From positions 1 through 64,000 of the forward strand of contig NZ_JBKBEX010000014.1 in NCBI RefSeq assembly GCF_047303325.1: a stretch of DNA of 64,000 nt. The letters are read 5' to 3'. Source of the stretch: Polaromonas sp047303325 (lineage in GTDB: Bacteria > Pseudomonadota > Gammaproteobacteria > Burkholderiales > Burkholderiaceae_C). Made by a program: the position numbers and the translations under genes. This document shows positions 16,744 through 26,534 of the stretch, piece after piece. Every line of letters begins with the position of its first letter. Within the stretch, counting starts at the first letter, position 1. The notes beneath the pieces were generated by a model. It was given only the letters and a program-made list of their open reading frames with translations. It was not told where the DNA came from and ran no database searches.

Positions 16744-18225
16744 TCAGGCTTTGGCGGTCTGGGCCGAGACAATCGCCGCCAGCGTGCGCAAGGCCTCATC
16801 GACCTGGCTGGAGAACGGCTCGCCGCAGCTGATGCGCAAAAAGTTGTCGAAACGGTTCGAGTTGGAAAACATGGAGCCGGGCGCGACGCGTATGCCCTGG
16901 CGTATGGCGGTGTCGAAGACGGCCTGCGCCGAGCTGCCGGCCGGCAGCTCCACCCACAGCATCATGCTGCCCCTGGGCACCGACAGCCGGGTGCCGGCCG
17001 GGAAGTGGGCCGCGATGGCCTCGGCCATCTGCTCGCGCTGCGCATTGAGCATGCGGCGCAGCCTGGCCATGTGGCGGTCGTAGGCGCTGGAGGCCATGAA
17101 CTCGGCCACGGTGTACTGGCCCAGGACTTCATTGGCGCGGCTTTGCGCGTACTTGATCATCTGGATGCGGGCCTGCCAGCGGCCGCCCGCGACCCAGCCC
17201 AGGCGCAGGCCGGGCGCCAGGGTCTTGCGCAGCGAGGCGCAGTAAATCACCGAGCCGTCACGGTCCCAGGCCTTCGCGGCCTTCAGGGGCACGTCGTCGG
17301 GGCCCAGGGCGCCGTAGGTGTCGTCCTCGATCACCGCGACCCGCTGGCGCTCGCACAGGCGCACCAGCTTTTCTTTTTCGGCATCGGGCATGACGCTGCC
17401 CAGCGGGTTATGGAAATTGGGCATGACCACCACGGCGCGAATCCTGTCATGCGTGCGCAGGGCCAGGTCCAGGGCCTCGACGGAGATGCCCTGCTGCGGG
17501 CTGGTGGGGATCTCCAGCGCGCGCAGGCCCAAGCTCTCGAGGATTTGCAGCAGGCCGTGGTAAGTGGGCGACTCCACCGCCACGGTGTCGCCCGGCTGCG
17601 CCACCGCGCGCAGGGCGATGTTGAGCGACTCTATGCAGCCGTGGGTCACCAGGATGTCTTCGGGCGAGAGCTGCATGCCGGCTTCCAGCGCGCGCTTGGC
17701 CAGCACGGCATTGAGCGGCGAGTCGTGCAGGAAGTCGGGTGCGCTCACCAGCAAAAAGGGGTGTTTGCGCAAGGTCCGCGTGGCGGCGTTTTTCAGCGCT
17801 TCGGCCGGGTACATCGCGGGTGAGCCATAGGTGCCCGCAAGGTTGGTGACCAGCGGGTAGACATCGCATTTGGCGACAAAGTCCGAGACGCGGTCGTGCA
17901 CGCCGACGTACTGGGCCGGGTCCAGCTTGCGGCCGGATTCGGGCTCGCTGGGCGGCTGCAGGTCGGTGCGCCGGCGCTTGAGCACAAAGTAGCCGGAACG
18001 CGGCCGCGCCTCGAGCAGGCCTTCGTCCTCCAGCGTGTGGCAGGCCTCGACCGCGGTCGACAGGCTGACCTGGTGCAGCCGCGTCAGCGCCCTGACCGAA
18101 GGCATGCGTTCACCGGGCATCAGTACGCCTGACTGGATCGCCTGCCGGTAGTGGCTGGAAAGCCGCAGGTAAAGCGGTTGCGACGGGGCTTGAGCGGGGG
18201 CCGAGGTCAGGGGTAACACGTCCAT
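16744..18225 (-). CDS. MocR-type regulator (GntR HTH plus aminotransferase fold)
   Basis: 493 residues. The N-terminal GntR winged HTH (about 15-85, with YRQAIQSGVLMPGERMPSVR) is joined to a class I aminotransferase-like domain. The PLP lysine is Lys334 in ASLRKTLAPGLRLGW. MocR proteins bind PLP as effector and usually control a divergent gene. The ATG at 18225 gives the usual N-terminus. The divergent DUF2917-like gene and nearby LysE genes are plausible targets. Direct repeats and a palindrome lie in the intergenic region. Confidence 0.9.
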   Translation of the reverse strand: MDVLPLTSAPAQAPSQPLYLRLSSHYRQAIQSGVLMPGERMPSVRALTRLHQVSLSTAVEACHTLEDEGLLEARPRSGYFVLKRRRTDLQPPSEPESGRKLDPAQYVGVHDRVSDFVAKCDVYPLVTNLAGTYGSPAMYPAEALKNAATRTLRKHPFLLVSAPDFLHDSPLNAVLAKRALEAGMQLSPEDILVTHGCIESLNIALRAVAQPGDTVAVESPTYHGLLQILESLGLRALEIPTSPQQGISVEALDLALRTHDRIRAVVVMPNFHNPLGSVMPDAEKEKLVRLCERQRVAVIEDDTYGALGPDDVPLKAAKAWDRDGSVIYCASLRKTLAPGLRLGWVAGGRWQARIQMIKYAQSRANEVLGQYTVAEFMASSAYDRHMARLRRMLNAQREQMAEAIAAHFPAGTRLSVPRGSMMLWVELPAGSSAQAVFDTAIRQGIRVAPGSMFSNSNRFDNFLRISCGEPFSSQVDEALRTLAAIVSAQTAKA

Positions 18226-18264
18226 GAGCTGAATGATCCGTGAAGGGACTGCGGCGACACAGCC

Positions 18265-18325
18265 ACAGATGGGGCAAAACCAGACCATAACAGATGGGGA
18301 AAAAGCCTTCTGTACCGATACAGAA
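18265..18325. promoter_or_regulatory. Putative MocR binding region
   Basis: Between the MocR gene and the divergent DUF2917-like gene are two direct repeats of ACAGATGGGG (18265-18274 and 18290-18299, 25 bp apart) and an 18-bp palindrome TTCTGTACCGATACAGAA (18308-18325). MocR-family proteins are known to bind direct repeats and often an inverted site in such divergons. Assignment is inferred. Confidence 0.5.
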
Positions 18326-18415
18326 AGGGCTTGTGTGCATCTGTCAGGAATGGGGCGCTTTCCTTAATCTTGCAGCCATGCCCTCCCCGACCGACCACCC
18401 CTGATTGGAGCCGCC

Positions 18416-18784
18416 ATGCAGCACCGCCCCGCCCCTCGCCACCTTGAGCTTGACGCCGGTGAATCCCTGTTTTTCCACAGCAGGGCCGGCAGCGCGCTGA
18501 TCAGCACCTCGGGCACGCTGCTGGTGACGGGCGCGCCGCGCTGGCTGGGCGAGCAGGTGTTTCGCGACGCCGCGGCGCTGGAGCCCGGGCAGTCGCATGC
18601 CGTCGCCGAGGATGGCTGGATTACGGTCACCGCCCAGCACGGCGGCGCGGCCTGCCTACTGAGCCAGCCGGCCCGCGTGCCACTACCGCAAAGGCTGGCG
18701 GCGGTGGCTCAAAAATGGCTGGGCCGGCTGTCGGGAATCACCCAGGCCGCGCGCGGGCGATACCGCAGCGCCAAGCCGGTTTGA
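18416..18784 (+). CDS. DUF2917-like cupin-type protein
   Basis: 122-residue small beta-rich protein. The pattern LELDAGESLFFHSRAGSALI then GTLLVTGAPRWLGEQVF and an early-stop Arg-rich tail resembles the DUF2917 family of proteobacteria, whose function is unknown. It is divergent from the MocR regulator and lies 53 bp upstream of a LysE gene, so it may be in the MocR regulon. Confidence 0.65.
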   Translation: MQHRPAPRHLELDAGESLFFHSRAGSALISTSGTLLVTGAPRWLGEQVFRDAAALEPGQSHAVAEDGWITVTAQHGGAACLLSQPARVPLPQRLAAVAQKWLGRLSGITQAARGRYRSAKPV

Positions 18785-18837
18785 GGCCGCCACGGTAAAT
18801 TCGATCATCCGTTCCATTCACTCGTCACCCACGCCCC

Positions 18838-19473
18838 ATGACCACTTCCGCCTGGCTTTTGTTCATCACCATTTCACTTGTGACCGCGCTGAGCCCCGGG
18901 CCGGGCATTTTGCTGGCGGTTTCCAATGCCGTGGCCTGGGGGCCACGCAAGACGCTGTGGAGTTCCGGGGGCAATGTGCTGGGCGTGTTCTCGGTCTCAG
19001 CCGCGGCGATGGCCGGCCTGGGAACGCTGCTGCACACCTCGGCCTGGCTGTTTGCGGTGCTCAAAGCCGTGGGCGCGGTCTACCTGGTCTACCTGGGCTG
19101 GCGCCAGTGGACCAGCAAGACCTCGATGTTCGACGCGCCGCTACCGGAGCAGTCGCAGCCCGGCAAAACCAACGCCGCGCTGTTCCGCCAGGGCCTGCTG
19201 GTGGCGCTGACCAACCCGAAAAGCATTCTGTTCTTCACCGCGCTGTTTCCGCAGTTCATCCATCCCGAAGCGCCGGTGCTGCCGCAGTTCATGGCGCTGA
19301 CCAGCGCGTTTGCCGCCTGCGTGCTGGTGTCGCACATGGCTTATGTGCTGCTGGCGCGCCATACGCACCGCTGGTTCGGCACGCCGCGCCGGGCCCGGGT
19401 GTTCAACCGCATCTGCGGCGGTGCCTTCGGCCTGCTGGGGCTGAGCCTGTTGCGGCTTAAAAGTCCCAGCTGA
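18838..19473 (+). CDS. LysE-family amino-acid exporter
   Basis: 211-residue six-TM exporter of the LysE/RhtB family with ALSPGPGILLAVSNAVAWGP, GAVYLVYLGWRQW and ALTNPKSILFFTALFPQFIH. It lies 53 bp after the DUF2917-like gene and 56 bp before ridA-like, likely one transcript. Together with the RidA homologue it suggests handling of amino acids and their reactive imine products. Confidence 0.88.
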   Translation: MTTSAWLLFITISLVTALSPGPGILLAVSNAVAWGPRKTLWSSGGNVLGVFSVSAAAMAGLGTLLHTSAWLFAVLKAVGAVYLVYLGWRQWTSKTSMFDAPLPEQSQPGKTNAALFRQGLLVALTNPKSILFFTALFPQFIHPEAPVLPQFMALTSAFAACVLVSHMAYVLLARHTHRWFGTPRRARVFNRICGGAFGLLGLSLLRLKSPS

Positions 19474-19529
19474 TTCCCCTGGATTCCCGCCTCCCCTCTA
19501 TATAACTCTCCAGAAAGAAAGCCTCTGCC

Positions 19530-20012
19530 ATGGAAGATTCACGCGACGCCCGTTTTGCCGCCCAGGAAACCGCCCTCGGCTACAGCTTTGAGGGTGAACT
19601 CAAGATAGGCGGCAACTATGTGTCCACTGTGCGGCACGGCGACGTGGTTTATGTCAGCGGCCAGGTGCCGCGCGTGGGCAGCACGGTGGTGGTCACCGGC
19701 CGCGTCGGTGCCGACGTTTCGCTGGCCCAGGCCCAACTGGCCGCCAGGGTCTGCGCCATGCGCGCGCTGGTGCTGCTGCGGCAAAGCCTGGGCAGCCTGG
19801 ACCGCATCCAGCAAATCCTGCGCGTGACGGTCTACACGCAGTCCGCCGCCGACTTCAGCCAGCAAAGCGAGGTGGCCGATGCCGCTTCAGACTTGCTGCA
19901 TGCGGTGCTGGGAGCAGCCGGCACGCACACGCGCACCTCGGTGGGCGTGGCGCAGCTGCCCAAGAATGCGGCCGTCGAGCTGGACCTGATCGCCGCCGTC
20001 ACGCCGGACTAA
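19530..20012 (+). CDS. RidA-family (YjgF/YER057c) enamine/imine deaminase-like protein
   Basis: 160-residue cytoplasmic protein. The N-terminal half reads GGNYVSTVRHGDVVYVSGQV; the C-terminal part carries RVTVYTQSAADF and RTSVGVAQLPKNAAVELD. It belongs to the longer RidA-like subgroup (around 150 residues) rather than the 128-residue canonical RidA; the catalytic Arg of RidA appears replaced in context, so activity is uncertain. It follows the LysE gene closely. Confidence 0.85.
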   Translation: MEDSRDARFAAQETALGYSFEGELKIGGNYVSTVRHGDVVYVSGQVPRVGSTVVVTGRVGADVSLAQAQLAARVCAMRALVLLRQSLGSLDRIQQILRVTVYTQSAADFSQQSEVADAASDLLHAVLGAAGTHTRTSVGVAQLPKNAAVELDLIAAVTPD

Positions 20013-20029
20013 GGAGCTTCAGCCGGGCT

Positions 20030-21202
20030 TCAACCGCCCGGTAGCAGGCGCACCAGCTTGCCGTTGCTGTTGTCGGTCAGCACGTAAAGCAGCCCGTCCG
20101 GGCCTTGGCGCACGTCGCGTATGCGCTCGCCGAGTTCTGCAAGCAGCTTGCTTTCGCGCACCACCTTGCCGGTAAAAGGTGTCGTAAAAGGCGCAGACAG
20201 CTCGATGCGGTCCAGGTAGCCGAACTTGAGCGAGCCGACAAACAGGTTGCCCTGCCAGGCCTTGCCATAGCGCTCGCTGGTCAGAAAGGCCATGCCCGAA
20301 GGCGCGATGGACGGTACCCAGTAATGCAGCGGCTGCTGCATGCCGGCTTTTTCGGTGATGCCCTCGCCTATCTTGCCGCCGCCGTAGTTCTCGCCGTAGG
20401 TGATGACAGGCCAGCCGTAGTTGGCGCCGGCCTTGGGGAGGTTGATTTCGTCACCGCCCTGCGGGCCGTGCTCATGCATCCAGAAAGTGCCGTCCGGCGC
20501 CAGCGTCGCGCCCTGGGCATTGCGATGGCCGTAGCTCCAGATCTCCGGCAGGGCCCCGGCTTTGCCCACAAAGGGGTTGTCTTGCGGCACCGAGCCGTCC
20601 TTGTTGATGCGGACAATCTTGCCGTGGTGGTTGTCCAAGGTCTGGGCATCTTCCTTGCGCGAAAAGCGCTCACCCAGCGTGAGAAAAAGTTTGCCGTCCA
20701 CAGCGCCGCTTCCGGCAGCCCGGCTTTCCACGATGCGGCAACCGAAATGCGCGCTGCTGGCCACCTTGGGCTTCTGGCTGAAGATGATTTTGAGGTTTTC
20801 CAGCCGGCCTTCGTCGGCGCTCAGGCTCGCCCGCGCCAGCGCCGTGCTGTTGCCGCGGCCGGCGGGGCCGGGTTCCGAGAAGCAGAAAAAGACCGTGCGG
20901 TTGCGGGCAAAGTCGCTGTCGGTGATGAGGTCCAACAGGCCGCCCTGCCCGCCGGCGGCTATTTCCGGCAACCCGGCCACTGGTGGCCCCAGCCTGCCGT
21001 CAGCCGCGACCACCCGCAAGCGGCCCGGGCGCTCGGTCACCAGAAAACGGCCACCGGGCAAAAAAGCCAGGCCCCAGGGGTTTTGCAGGCCGCTGGCCAC
21101 AATTTCCGGGCGAACGGCCTGGGCCTGGGCAGACAAGGCGACCGCAAAAACCGCTATCAAAACAAGAGCGAACTTTGTAGACAAGGCCTTGGAATTACTC
21201 AT
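20030..21202 (-). CDS. PQQ-dependent aldose sugar dehydrogenase (YliI/Asd-like)
   Basis: 390-residue periplasmic enzyme with a signal peptide (FALVLIAVFAVALSAQAQA). The six-bladed propeller fold of soluble glucose dehydrogenase-type enzymes is indicated by GLQNPWGLAFLPGGRFLVTE, the calcium/PQQ motif GGQGGLLDL, and EIWSYGHRNAQG, which contains conserved PQQ-site residues. EHGPQGGDEINLPKAGANYG near residue 250 is a family signature. It oxidises aldoses using PQQ. Convergent with the ridA-like gene. Confidence 0.9.
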   Translation of the reverse strand: MSNSKALSTKFALVLIAVFAVALSAQAQAVRPEIVASGLQNPWGLAFLPGGRFLVTERPGRLRVVAADGRLGPPVAGLPEIAAGGQGGLLDLITDSDFARNRTVFFCFSEPGPAGRGNSTALARASLSADEGRLENLKIIFSQKPKVASSAHFGCRIVESRAAGSGAVDGKLFLTLGERFSRKEDAQTLDNHHGKIVRINKDGSVPQDNPFVGKAGALPEIWSYGHRNAQGATLAPDGTFWMHEHGPQGGDEINLPKAGANYGWPVITYGENYGGGKIGEGITEKAGMQQPLHYWVPSIAPSGMAFLTSERYGKAWQGNLFVGSLKFGYLDRIELSAPFTTPFTGKVVRESKLLAELGERIRDVRQGPDGLLYVLTDNSNGKLVRLLPGG

Positions 21203-21427
21203 ATTTTTGCCCTCAAGCTTGATGCCAGATCAGCGGCTGCGAGCCAGCGACGGAAGCCGGCTCCCATCGGACCGCCAATGCGCCTTTTTCATATGCAAAC
21301 ATAGGACCTGAAGTGAAAAAAGGGGTTTTCCCGTAGATAAACTCGTTACAAATCAATGGTTTGTAAAGCTTATCAAGAAGCCACTTGAGGTTGACGTAGG
21401 ACAGATCTGTCAAGTATCCTAGGCGCC

Positions 21428-22117
21428 ATGCGAAAAATTGCCCCTGTCCTCGTCATTGCCTCTGCCGCTTTGCTGGCAGCCGGCGTGCATGCGGCGCCGG
21501 CTAACTCCGGCGATGACATGGACAAACTGCTGGCCGACAAAGGCCTGCTCGCGCAAATCGGCCAGGTCCGCCAAAACGTCAGCAACAAGGCTTCTGAACT
21601 CGTGGTCAATGCCATGGGCTTCCTGGGGGTTCCCTACAAACGCGGCGGCAATAACGTGGAAACCGGTTTTGACTGCAGCGGCTTTGTGCGTGCCATCTAC
21701 GAACAAAGCGTAGGCCTGCTGCTGCCGCGCCGGGCTGAGCAACAGGCCGCGGCCACCCAGCGTATCGAGAAAAACGAGCTGCAGCCCGGCGACCTGGTGT
21801 TTTTCAATACCATGCGGCGCGCTTTCAGCCATGTCGGCATTTATGTCGGCGACGGCAAATTCATCCACTCTCCCAAGCCCGGTGCCGAAGTGCGCGTCGA
21901 AAGCATGGGCGTGAGCTACTGGCAACGCCGCTTTGACGGCGCCCGCCGCGTGCAGGCGCCGGGCGCTGCCCTGCCGGAAACCGAGCGCACGGCGGCCCAG
22001 CCGGTTTCCCAGGCGGCGGCAGTCCGTGCCCCCGAAATCCAGGCCGCGCAAACCGCAGCCCAGCCCCTTGCAGCCGGCTTGCAGGCGCAGCAACTGCAGG
22101 AACTATACCGGCGTTGA
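21428..22117 (+). CDS. NlpC/P60 (C40) peptidoglycan endopeptidase
   Basis: 229-residue secreted hydrolase. Signal peptide 1-22 (VLVIASAALLAAGVHA). The NlpC/P60 domain contains the triad Cys83 (GFDCSGFV), His135 (FSHVGIYVG) and His147 (KFIHSPKPG). It is expected to cut stem peptides between D-Glu and mDAP. The C-terminal tail (about 190-229) is Ala/Gln-rich and probably disordered. Confidence 0.9.
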   Translation: MRKIAPVLVIASAALLAAGVHAAPANSGDDMDKLLADKGLLAQIGQVRQNVSNKASELVVNAMGFLGVPYKRGGNNVETGFDCSGFVRAIYEQSVGLLLPRRAEQQAAATQRIEKNELQPGDLVFFNTMRRAFSHVGIYVGDGKFIHSPKPGAEVRVESMGVSYWQRRFDGARRVQAPGAALPETERTAAQPVSQAAAVRAPEIQAAQTAAQPLAAGLQAQQLQELYRR

Positions 22118-22156
22118 GCCAATTCCTTGCGCCCTTTTGCCGGGGCTTTTTTGCCC

Positions 22157-25100
22157 TTATTCCTTCTCCCGTTCGTTTTTCGGCGACATGTCGAGTTCCA
22201 CCGCTTGGCCGTTGTCTATGGCCTCGCCGGCGCCGGACGGTGAGCTCCGCACCGTGCGCACCTCGGTGTCGCCCACCAGGCCGGCCGCCTTGGCCAGCTG
22301 AAGCACGGGCTGCTCGGCCGGGGCGCCTTCGGCCAGGTTGCTGCCGGACGGGATCACGCGGTTGTTTTCGGCATTGGACGACAGCTGCTGGTTGCCCTGG
22401 GGCTTGCCGTTGACGTTGACCAGGCCGCCGCCCGAATTCGTCACCTGCCCGAAATTTCCGCTGACGCTGCCGCTGGCCGCCGTCACCGTGACCTGCGAGG
22501 ACGAGCCTGTCACCTGGGCCTCGCCGGCGGCGGCCACCGCCACTACGGGCGCCACGACGTTGGCCACCACCGATTCGCCGGCCAGCGAGGCAGAGCCTGA
22601 GGCCACCACCACCACATTCACGTCGCCCTGCGGCGCCTGCACGACCACGTTGCCGCCGCTGATGTTGCCGCTGACGTTGCCGGTGGTGCTGCTGATCTGC
22701 ACATTGCCCTGGCTGGTGGTGGTGGCGCTGATGTCGCCCTGCGCCTGCACGACCACACTGGTGCCGCTGATGCTGCCGCTGACGTTGCCGGTGGTGCTGC
22801 TGACCTGCACAGTGCCCACACTGGTGGTGGTGGCGCTGATGTCGCCCTGCGCCTGCACAGTCACGTTGCTGCCGCTGATGGTGCCGCTGATGTCGCCGGT
22901 GCTGCTGCTGACCTGCACATTGCCCTGGCTGGTGGTAGTGCCGCTCACATCGCCGACAGCAGCCACCGCCACCGCGCTGGCCGTTACGTTGGCCGAAACG
23001 TCGCCGCCGCTGGTGACCTGGACGGCGCCCTGGCTGATGGTGGAGCCGCTGACGTCGCCGCCGGCATTCAGGGTGTTGGTGGCGCTGGCGTCCTGGCCGC
23101 GCAGGGTGTGGTTGCTCAGCGCGACGTTGCCCAGGGCGTTTATGCCGTAACCCTTGACCCAGAGCGTGCTGTCCAGCCTGAATGCGTTGGACACCACCTC
23201 GAACTGGCCCAGCGCATTGGCCTCGGAGCCGCCCGACAGCATATGCACATTGCCGCGGCTGGCGCCGGAGCCGGCGAGCAGGTTCAGCGCGCGGGCCGCC
23301 CCGCCGGCGTTCTGGATATCGCCATTGAGCGTGATGTCGGCACCCAGGGTGGCCAGCGTGGTGTCACCCAGCAGGCTGACCGGCGCCTGGAACACGATGC
23401 CCCCCACGCCGTCGGCCGTCACCGTGCCGGCGATGCCGGAGCCGCCCGCGCCGGCATTGAGCGCCAGGCTGTGCAACGTGCTGCCGCTGAAGTAGAGGTT
23501 GTAGGGATTGTTCACCACCACGTTCTCGGCATAGGTGCCGGCGCCCACGCGGATGTTGGCGCCGTTGCCCGCGTTGCCCAGCGCCGTGTTGATCGACAGG
23601 GCCTGCGTGCCGCCGCCCAGCAGGCTGCCGATGCCGACGTGGAAGTCCTGCGTGGCCTGCGCGCCGTTCCAGCCCTGTACATAGCTGGAGGCGGAACTGC
23701 CAAGGTTGACCGCGTAGTCAAACGCGTTTTGCTGCGAGGCCTGCAGCCAGGTGTACTGGTTGTTGTCGCCCGCGCTGCTGGCGTTGCGCACCGCGAAATC
23801 GAAGCCGGCGATGCTGAGCGTGCCGAAGTTGCGGCTGGCCGACTCGTCCTGCAGGTAGACCGGGTTGCGCTCGGTGAAGCTGTTGTTGCCCGCCACCGTG
23901 ATGTTGTTCATCTGCTGGTTGTAAAAGCGGTTGGCCTGGTAAAGCGCCAGGCCGCCCCAGTCGTTGTTGCGCGTGGTGGAGTTGCTGACCGTCACGTTGG
24001 CGCTGTCGGTCAGCTGGATGCCCGCGCCCTGCGTGCTGCCCGCGTCATTGCCCACGGGCGCGCCGTTGGCCGTGACATGGTCGATGAGCGCGCCGTCCAC
24101 ACCGTTGAGGTCCAGCTCGGCCCGGCCCGCGCCTCGACTGGTGACGTTGCTGATCGAAAAATTGCGCAACCGGGCCGATGCCCCGCCGACCGGGGCCACC
24201 TTGATGCCGTAGGCCGAGGCCACATTGGCGCTGGGCCCGTAGAGCGAGAAGTCCCTGAGCGACACATTGTCGGCCGTCACGTTGATGCCGTAGCCGCTGA
24301 CGCCGCGCGCGTCTATCACGGTAGCTCCCTGGCCCGAACCGGCCAGTGTCACGCCGCGGTTGACATTCAGCGTGGCCGCCTGGACGTAACTGCCGCCGCC
24401 CACATTCACCGTGCCGCCCGCGGCCACGGCATCCACCCCGCGCTGTATGCTGCCACTGGCCTGCGTGACATAGACATTGCCGTCCGTCCAGGTCACCAGG
24501 CCGCGCCCAACGCTATCCAGCGCATGGGTCACACGGTCTTCAATCGCAAAGCCGTCGGCCGCGCCCACAAAGACGGCGCCGCGGGCATCGACCGAGGTGG
24601 CATCGACCACGATGTCCTGCCCGTTGTTCTTGAACTGGGTGCCGGTGATGGTGACGCTGGTCTGGCCGCCGTTCCCGTTCCCGTTCCCGTTCCCATTGCC
24701 ATTGCCATTGCCGCGGCTCAGTGTTTCGAAGCGTATGCCGGTGCGGCTGGAGTCCTCTATGCTGCCGCCCGAAATACTGACGCTTTGCAGGCTGGCCGGC
24801 GCGGCGGCATAGTCACTGTCGCCGGGAATGCCGCGGGTCTTGATCACCACAGCCGCGGCCGTCGGATCGTTCGAGCTATAGCCCGAATTCCTGACCACCA
24901 CGTTGTCGAAATTGATCGAATTAAAAGCGTCGTACTTGAGGTTGATGTCTATGCCCGCGCCGTAACGCTGGTGCAGCGACGATGAAGCGGGCGCGCCGTA
25001 ATTGCCGGCGTTGATGACGGTGACGTTCCTGAGCGTCAGGTTGTTCGCGGTCTCAAGGTAAAAGCCCTTGAAGGTCGGGCCATCCACCGTGACGTTCTCG

Positions 25101-26473
25101 AACAGGGCGTTGTTGAAAGAGCCCGTGGCTACCGGGTGGCCGCCCACCATCTGGTAGCCATTGTAGGTCTGCACGCCGATCTGCCCACCAGTGATGCTGC
25201 TGTTCAGCATCCTGAAATTGTCGGCCCGGGTCGCCGTGCCATTGCGCATGCCGGAGGTGTTGTTGTTGAAGGCGACCCGATTGACCGTTACGTTGTTGGA
25301 GGTGCCGTCTATGCGCAGGCCGTTGCCGTAGTTGGCGATCGACAAGTCGGAAAGAGTGACGTTGGAGGCGTTATTGATGGTCACCCCGTCACCGACGCCC
25401 GCCGAGGCGGACTGCAGTATCGTCTGCCCCGCGCCCGCGCCGTCCAGGGTCAGCGCTTTGGTGATGGTGACGTTGCCGCTGTAGCTCCCGGCCGCGACAT
25501 TGACCGTGCCGCCCGCGACCACGGCGTCTACGGCGTTCTGGATGCGAGCGCCGCCGTAGACGTCGACCCGGTTGGAATTGCCGCTGACACTGGGCGCCTG
25601 CAGCGCGGACTTGAGCACCACCGCATTGCCGTTCACCACGATGGCACTGCTGGCCTGCTGCACGCCTTCAAGGTTGATCACGCCCGACAGCAGGTTGGCC
25701 GCGTCGCCCACGCCCAGCCGCAAGTTCGCGCCGTTCAGGCTGGCGCCGGCCTCGTTGGACACGCTACTGCCCGTCGCCCCGCCGGCAATGGCGAATTCAT
25801 ACAGCCCGCCGTTGAGCGACACCGTGGCAGCAGTGGCGCCGGCCAAGGCGATGGTGCCGCCGGTGGCTCTGATGCTGCCCTGGTTGGTGACCGAAGGCGC
25901 GACCAGTGCCACCAGCCCGGCGCCTTGCGCGGTGATACCGCCCTGGTTCACGATGCTGCCCGCAGCGCCCGTGATCTTCGCGCCGCCGGTGGTCAGGAAG
26001 TAGCTCTCGTCAATCGTGCCCGTGGTGGCGATCAGCGAGCCTACGTTCACCACGGCGCTCTGCCCAAACATCACGCCATTGGGATTCATCAGCATCACCG
26101 TGCCGTTGGCCGACAGTCCGCCCAGGATTTGCGAGGGGTTGGCGTCGGCAGTGACGCGGTTCAGGATGGCCGACGCGGCGCTGGGCTGCGCGATCTGCAC
26201 AGCCTTGCCGGCATCGATGTTGAAGGAGTCCCAGTTCAGCACGGCCCGGTTGCTGGTCTGGTTGATGGTCATCTGGCTACCCGTCACCGAACCCGAGGCC
26301 GTGCCGGAAGTCACCGTACCGTTCTGCGGCAGGCCCGCCGCGCCCACGATGTCGACGCTCCAACCGGGCGGAGCGAACAGCAGCGCCGCCGCGGCGGGAA
26401 GGACTTTCAGCGCGAAGGACGGCCGCCGCCGTTCGGGAGGACGCGAACGCTTCGCAGGAAGTTTGGCTTGCAT
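22157..26473 (-). CDS. Filamentous-haemagglutinin-type exoprotein (TpsA)
   Basis: 1438-residue secreted beta-helix protein. An extended signal peptide (basic start, then FALKVLPAAAALLFAPPGWS) is followed by the TPS secretion domain, with NRAVLNWDSFNIDAGKAVQI and the NPNG motif (LMNPNGVMFGQSAVVNVGSL). The middle part has right-handed beta-helix repeats like those of pectate lyase and pertactin, interrupted by a Gly-Asn repeat. The C-terminal part has 36-residue repeats (GDISATTTS ... VSSTTGNVSG). Export is by the TpsB protein encoded 61 bp upstream. The ATG at 26473 is chosen for AGAGGTG just upstream. The end lacks an obvious sorting signal. Confidence 0.9.
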   Translation of the reverse strand: MQAKLPAKRSRPPERRRPSFALKVLPAAAALLFAPPGWSVDIVGAAGLPQNGTVTSGTASGSVTGSQMTINQTSNRAVLNWDSFNIDAGKAVQIAQPSAASAILNRVTADANPSQILGGLSANGTVMLMNPNGVMFGQSAVVNVGSLIATTGTIDESYFLTTGGAKITGAAGSIVNQGGITAQGAGLVALVAPSVTNQGSIRATGGTIALAGATAATVSLNGGLYEFAIAGGATGSSVSNEAGASLNGANLRLGVGDAANLLSGVINLEGVQQASSAIVVNGNAVVLKSALQAPSVSGNSNRVDVYGGARIQNAVDAVVAGGTVNVAAGSYSGNVTITKALTLDGAGAGQTILQSASAGVGDGVTINNASNVTLSDLSIANYGNGLRIDGTSNNVTVNRVAFNNNTSGMRNGTATRADNFRMLNSSITGGQIGVQTYNGYQMVGGHPVATGSFNNALFENVTVDGPTFKGFYLETANNLTLRNVTVINAGNYGAPASSSLHQRYGAGIDINLKYDAFNSINFDNVVVRNSGYSSNDPTAAAVVIKTRGIPGDSDYAAAPASLQSVSISGGSIEDSSRTGIRFETLSRGNGNGNGNGNGNGNGGQTSVTITGTQFKNNGQDIVVDATSVDARGAVFVGAADGFAIEDRVTHALDSVGRGLVTWTDGNVYVTQASGSIQRGVDAVAAGGTVNVGGGSYVQAATLNVNRGVTLAGSGQGATVIDARGVSGYGINVTADNVSLRDFSLYGPSANVASAYGIKVAPVGGASARLRNFSISNVTSRGAGRAELDLNGVDGALIDHVTANGAPVGNDAGSTQGAGIQLTDSANVTVSNSTTRNNDWGGLALYQANRFYNQQMNNITVAGNNSFTERNPVYLQDESASRNFGTLSIAGFDFAVRNASSAGDNNQYTWLQASQQNAFDYAVNLGSSASSYVQGWNGAQATQDFHVGIGSLLGGGTQALSINTALGNAGNGANIRVGAGTYAENVVVNNPYNLYFSGSTLHSLALNAGAGGSGIAGTVTADGVGGIVFQAPVSLLGDTTLATLGADITLNGDIQNAGGAARALNLLAGSGASRGNVHMLSGGSEANALGQFEVVSNAFRLDSTLWVKGYGINALGNVALSNHTLRGQDASATNTLNAGGDVSGSTISQGAVQVTSGGDVSANVTASAVAVAAVGDVSGTTTSQGNVQVSSSTGDISGTISGSNVTVQAQGDISATTTSVGTVQVSSTTGNVSGSISGTSVVVQAQGDISATTTSQGNVQISSTTGNVSGNISGGNVVVQAPQGDVNVVVVASGSASLAGESVVANVVAPVVAVAAAGEAQVTGSSSQVTVTAASGSVSGNFGQVTNSGGGLVNVNGKPQGNQQLSSNAENNRVIPSGSNLAEGAPAEQPVLQLAKAAGLVGDTEVRTVRSSPSGAGEAIDNGQAVELDMSPKNEREKE
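22610..22945 (-). repeat. 108-bp tandem repeats within tpsA
   Basis: About three imperfect tandem copies of a 108-bp unit (36 residues) encode VQAQGDISATTTS ... STTGNVSG in the C-terminal part of TpsA. For example, the block GCGCTGATGTCGCCCT recurs at 22725 and 22833, exactly 108 bp apart. Repeat number may vary by recombination. Confidence 0.8.
24671..24713 (-). repeat. Hexanucleotide microsatellite within tpsA
   Basis: Four copies of GTTCCC followed by three of ATTGCC (plus strand) encode an uninterrupted Gly-Asn repeat in TpsA. Unit length is a multiple of three, so slippage changes repeat number without a frameshift. Confidence 0.85.
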
Positions 26474-26534
26474 GGAATCACCTCTTGAACGCAAAAAAGA
26501 CAAAGAACAACAGGGACGGATCCAGTGAGCATCA

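Noticed and set aside
24663..24715. CRISPR-like short repeats
   Set aside because: The 6-bp units have no spacers and sit in frame in tpsA; they are a microsatellite.
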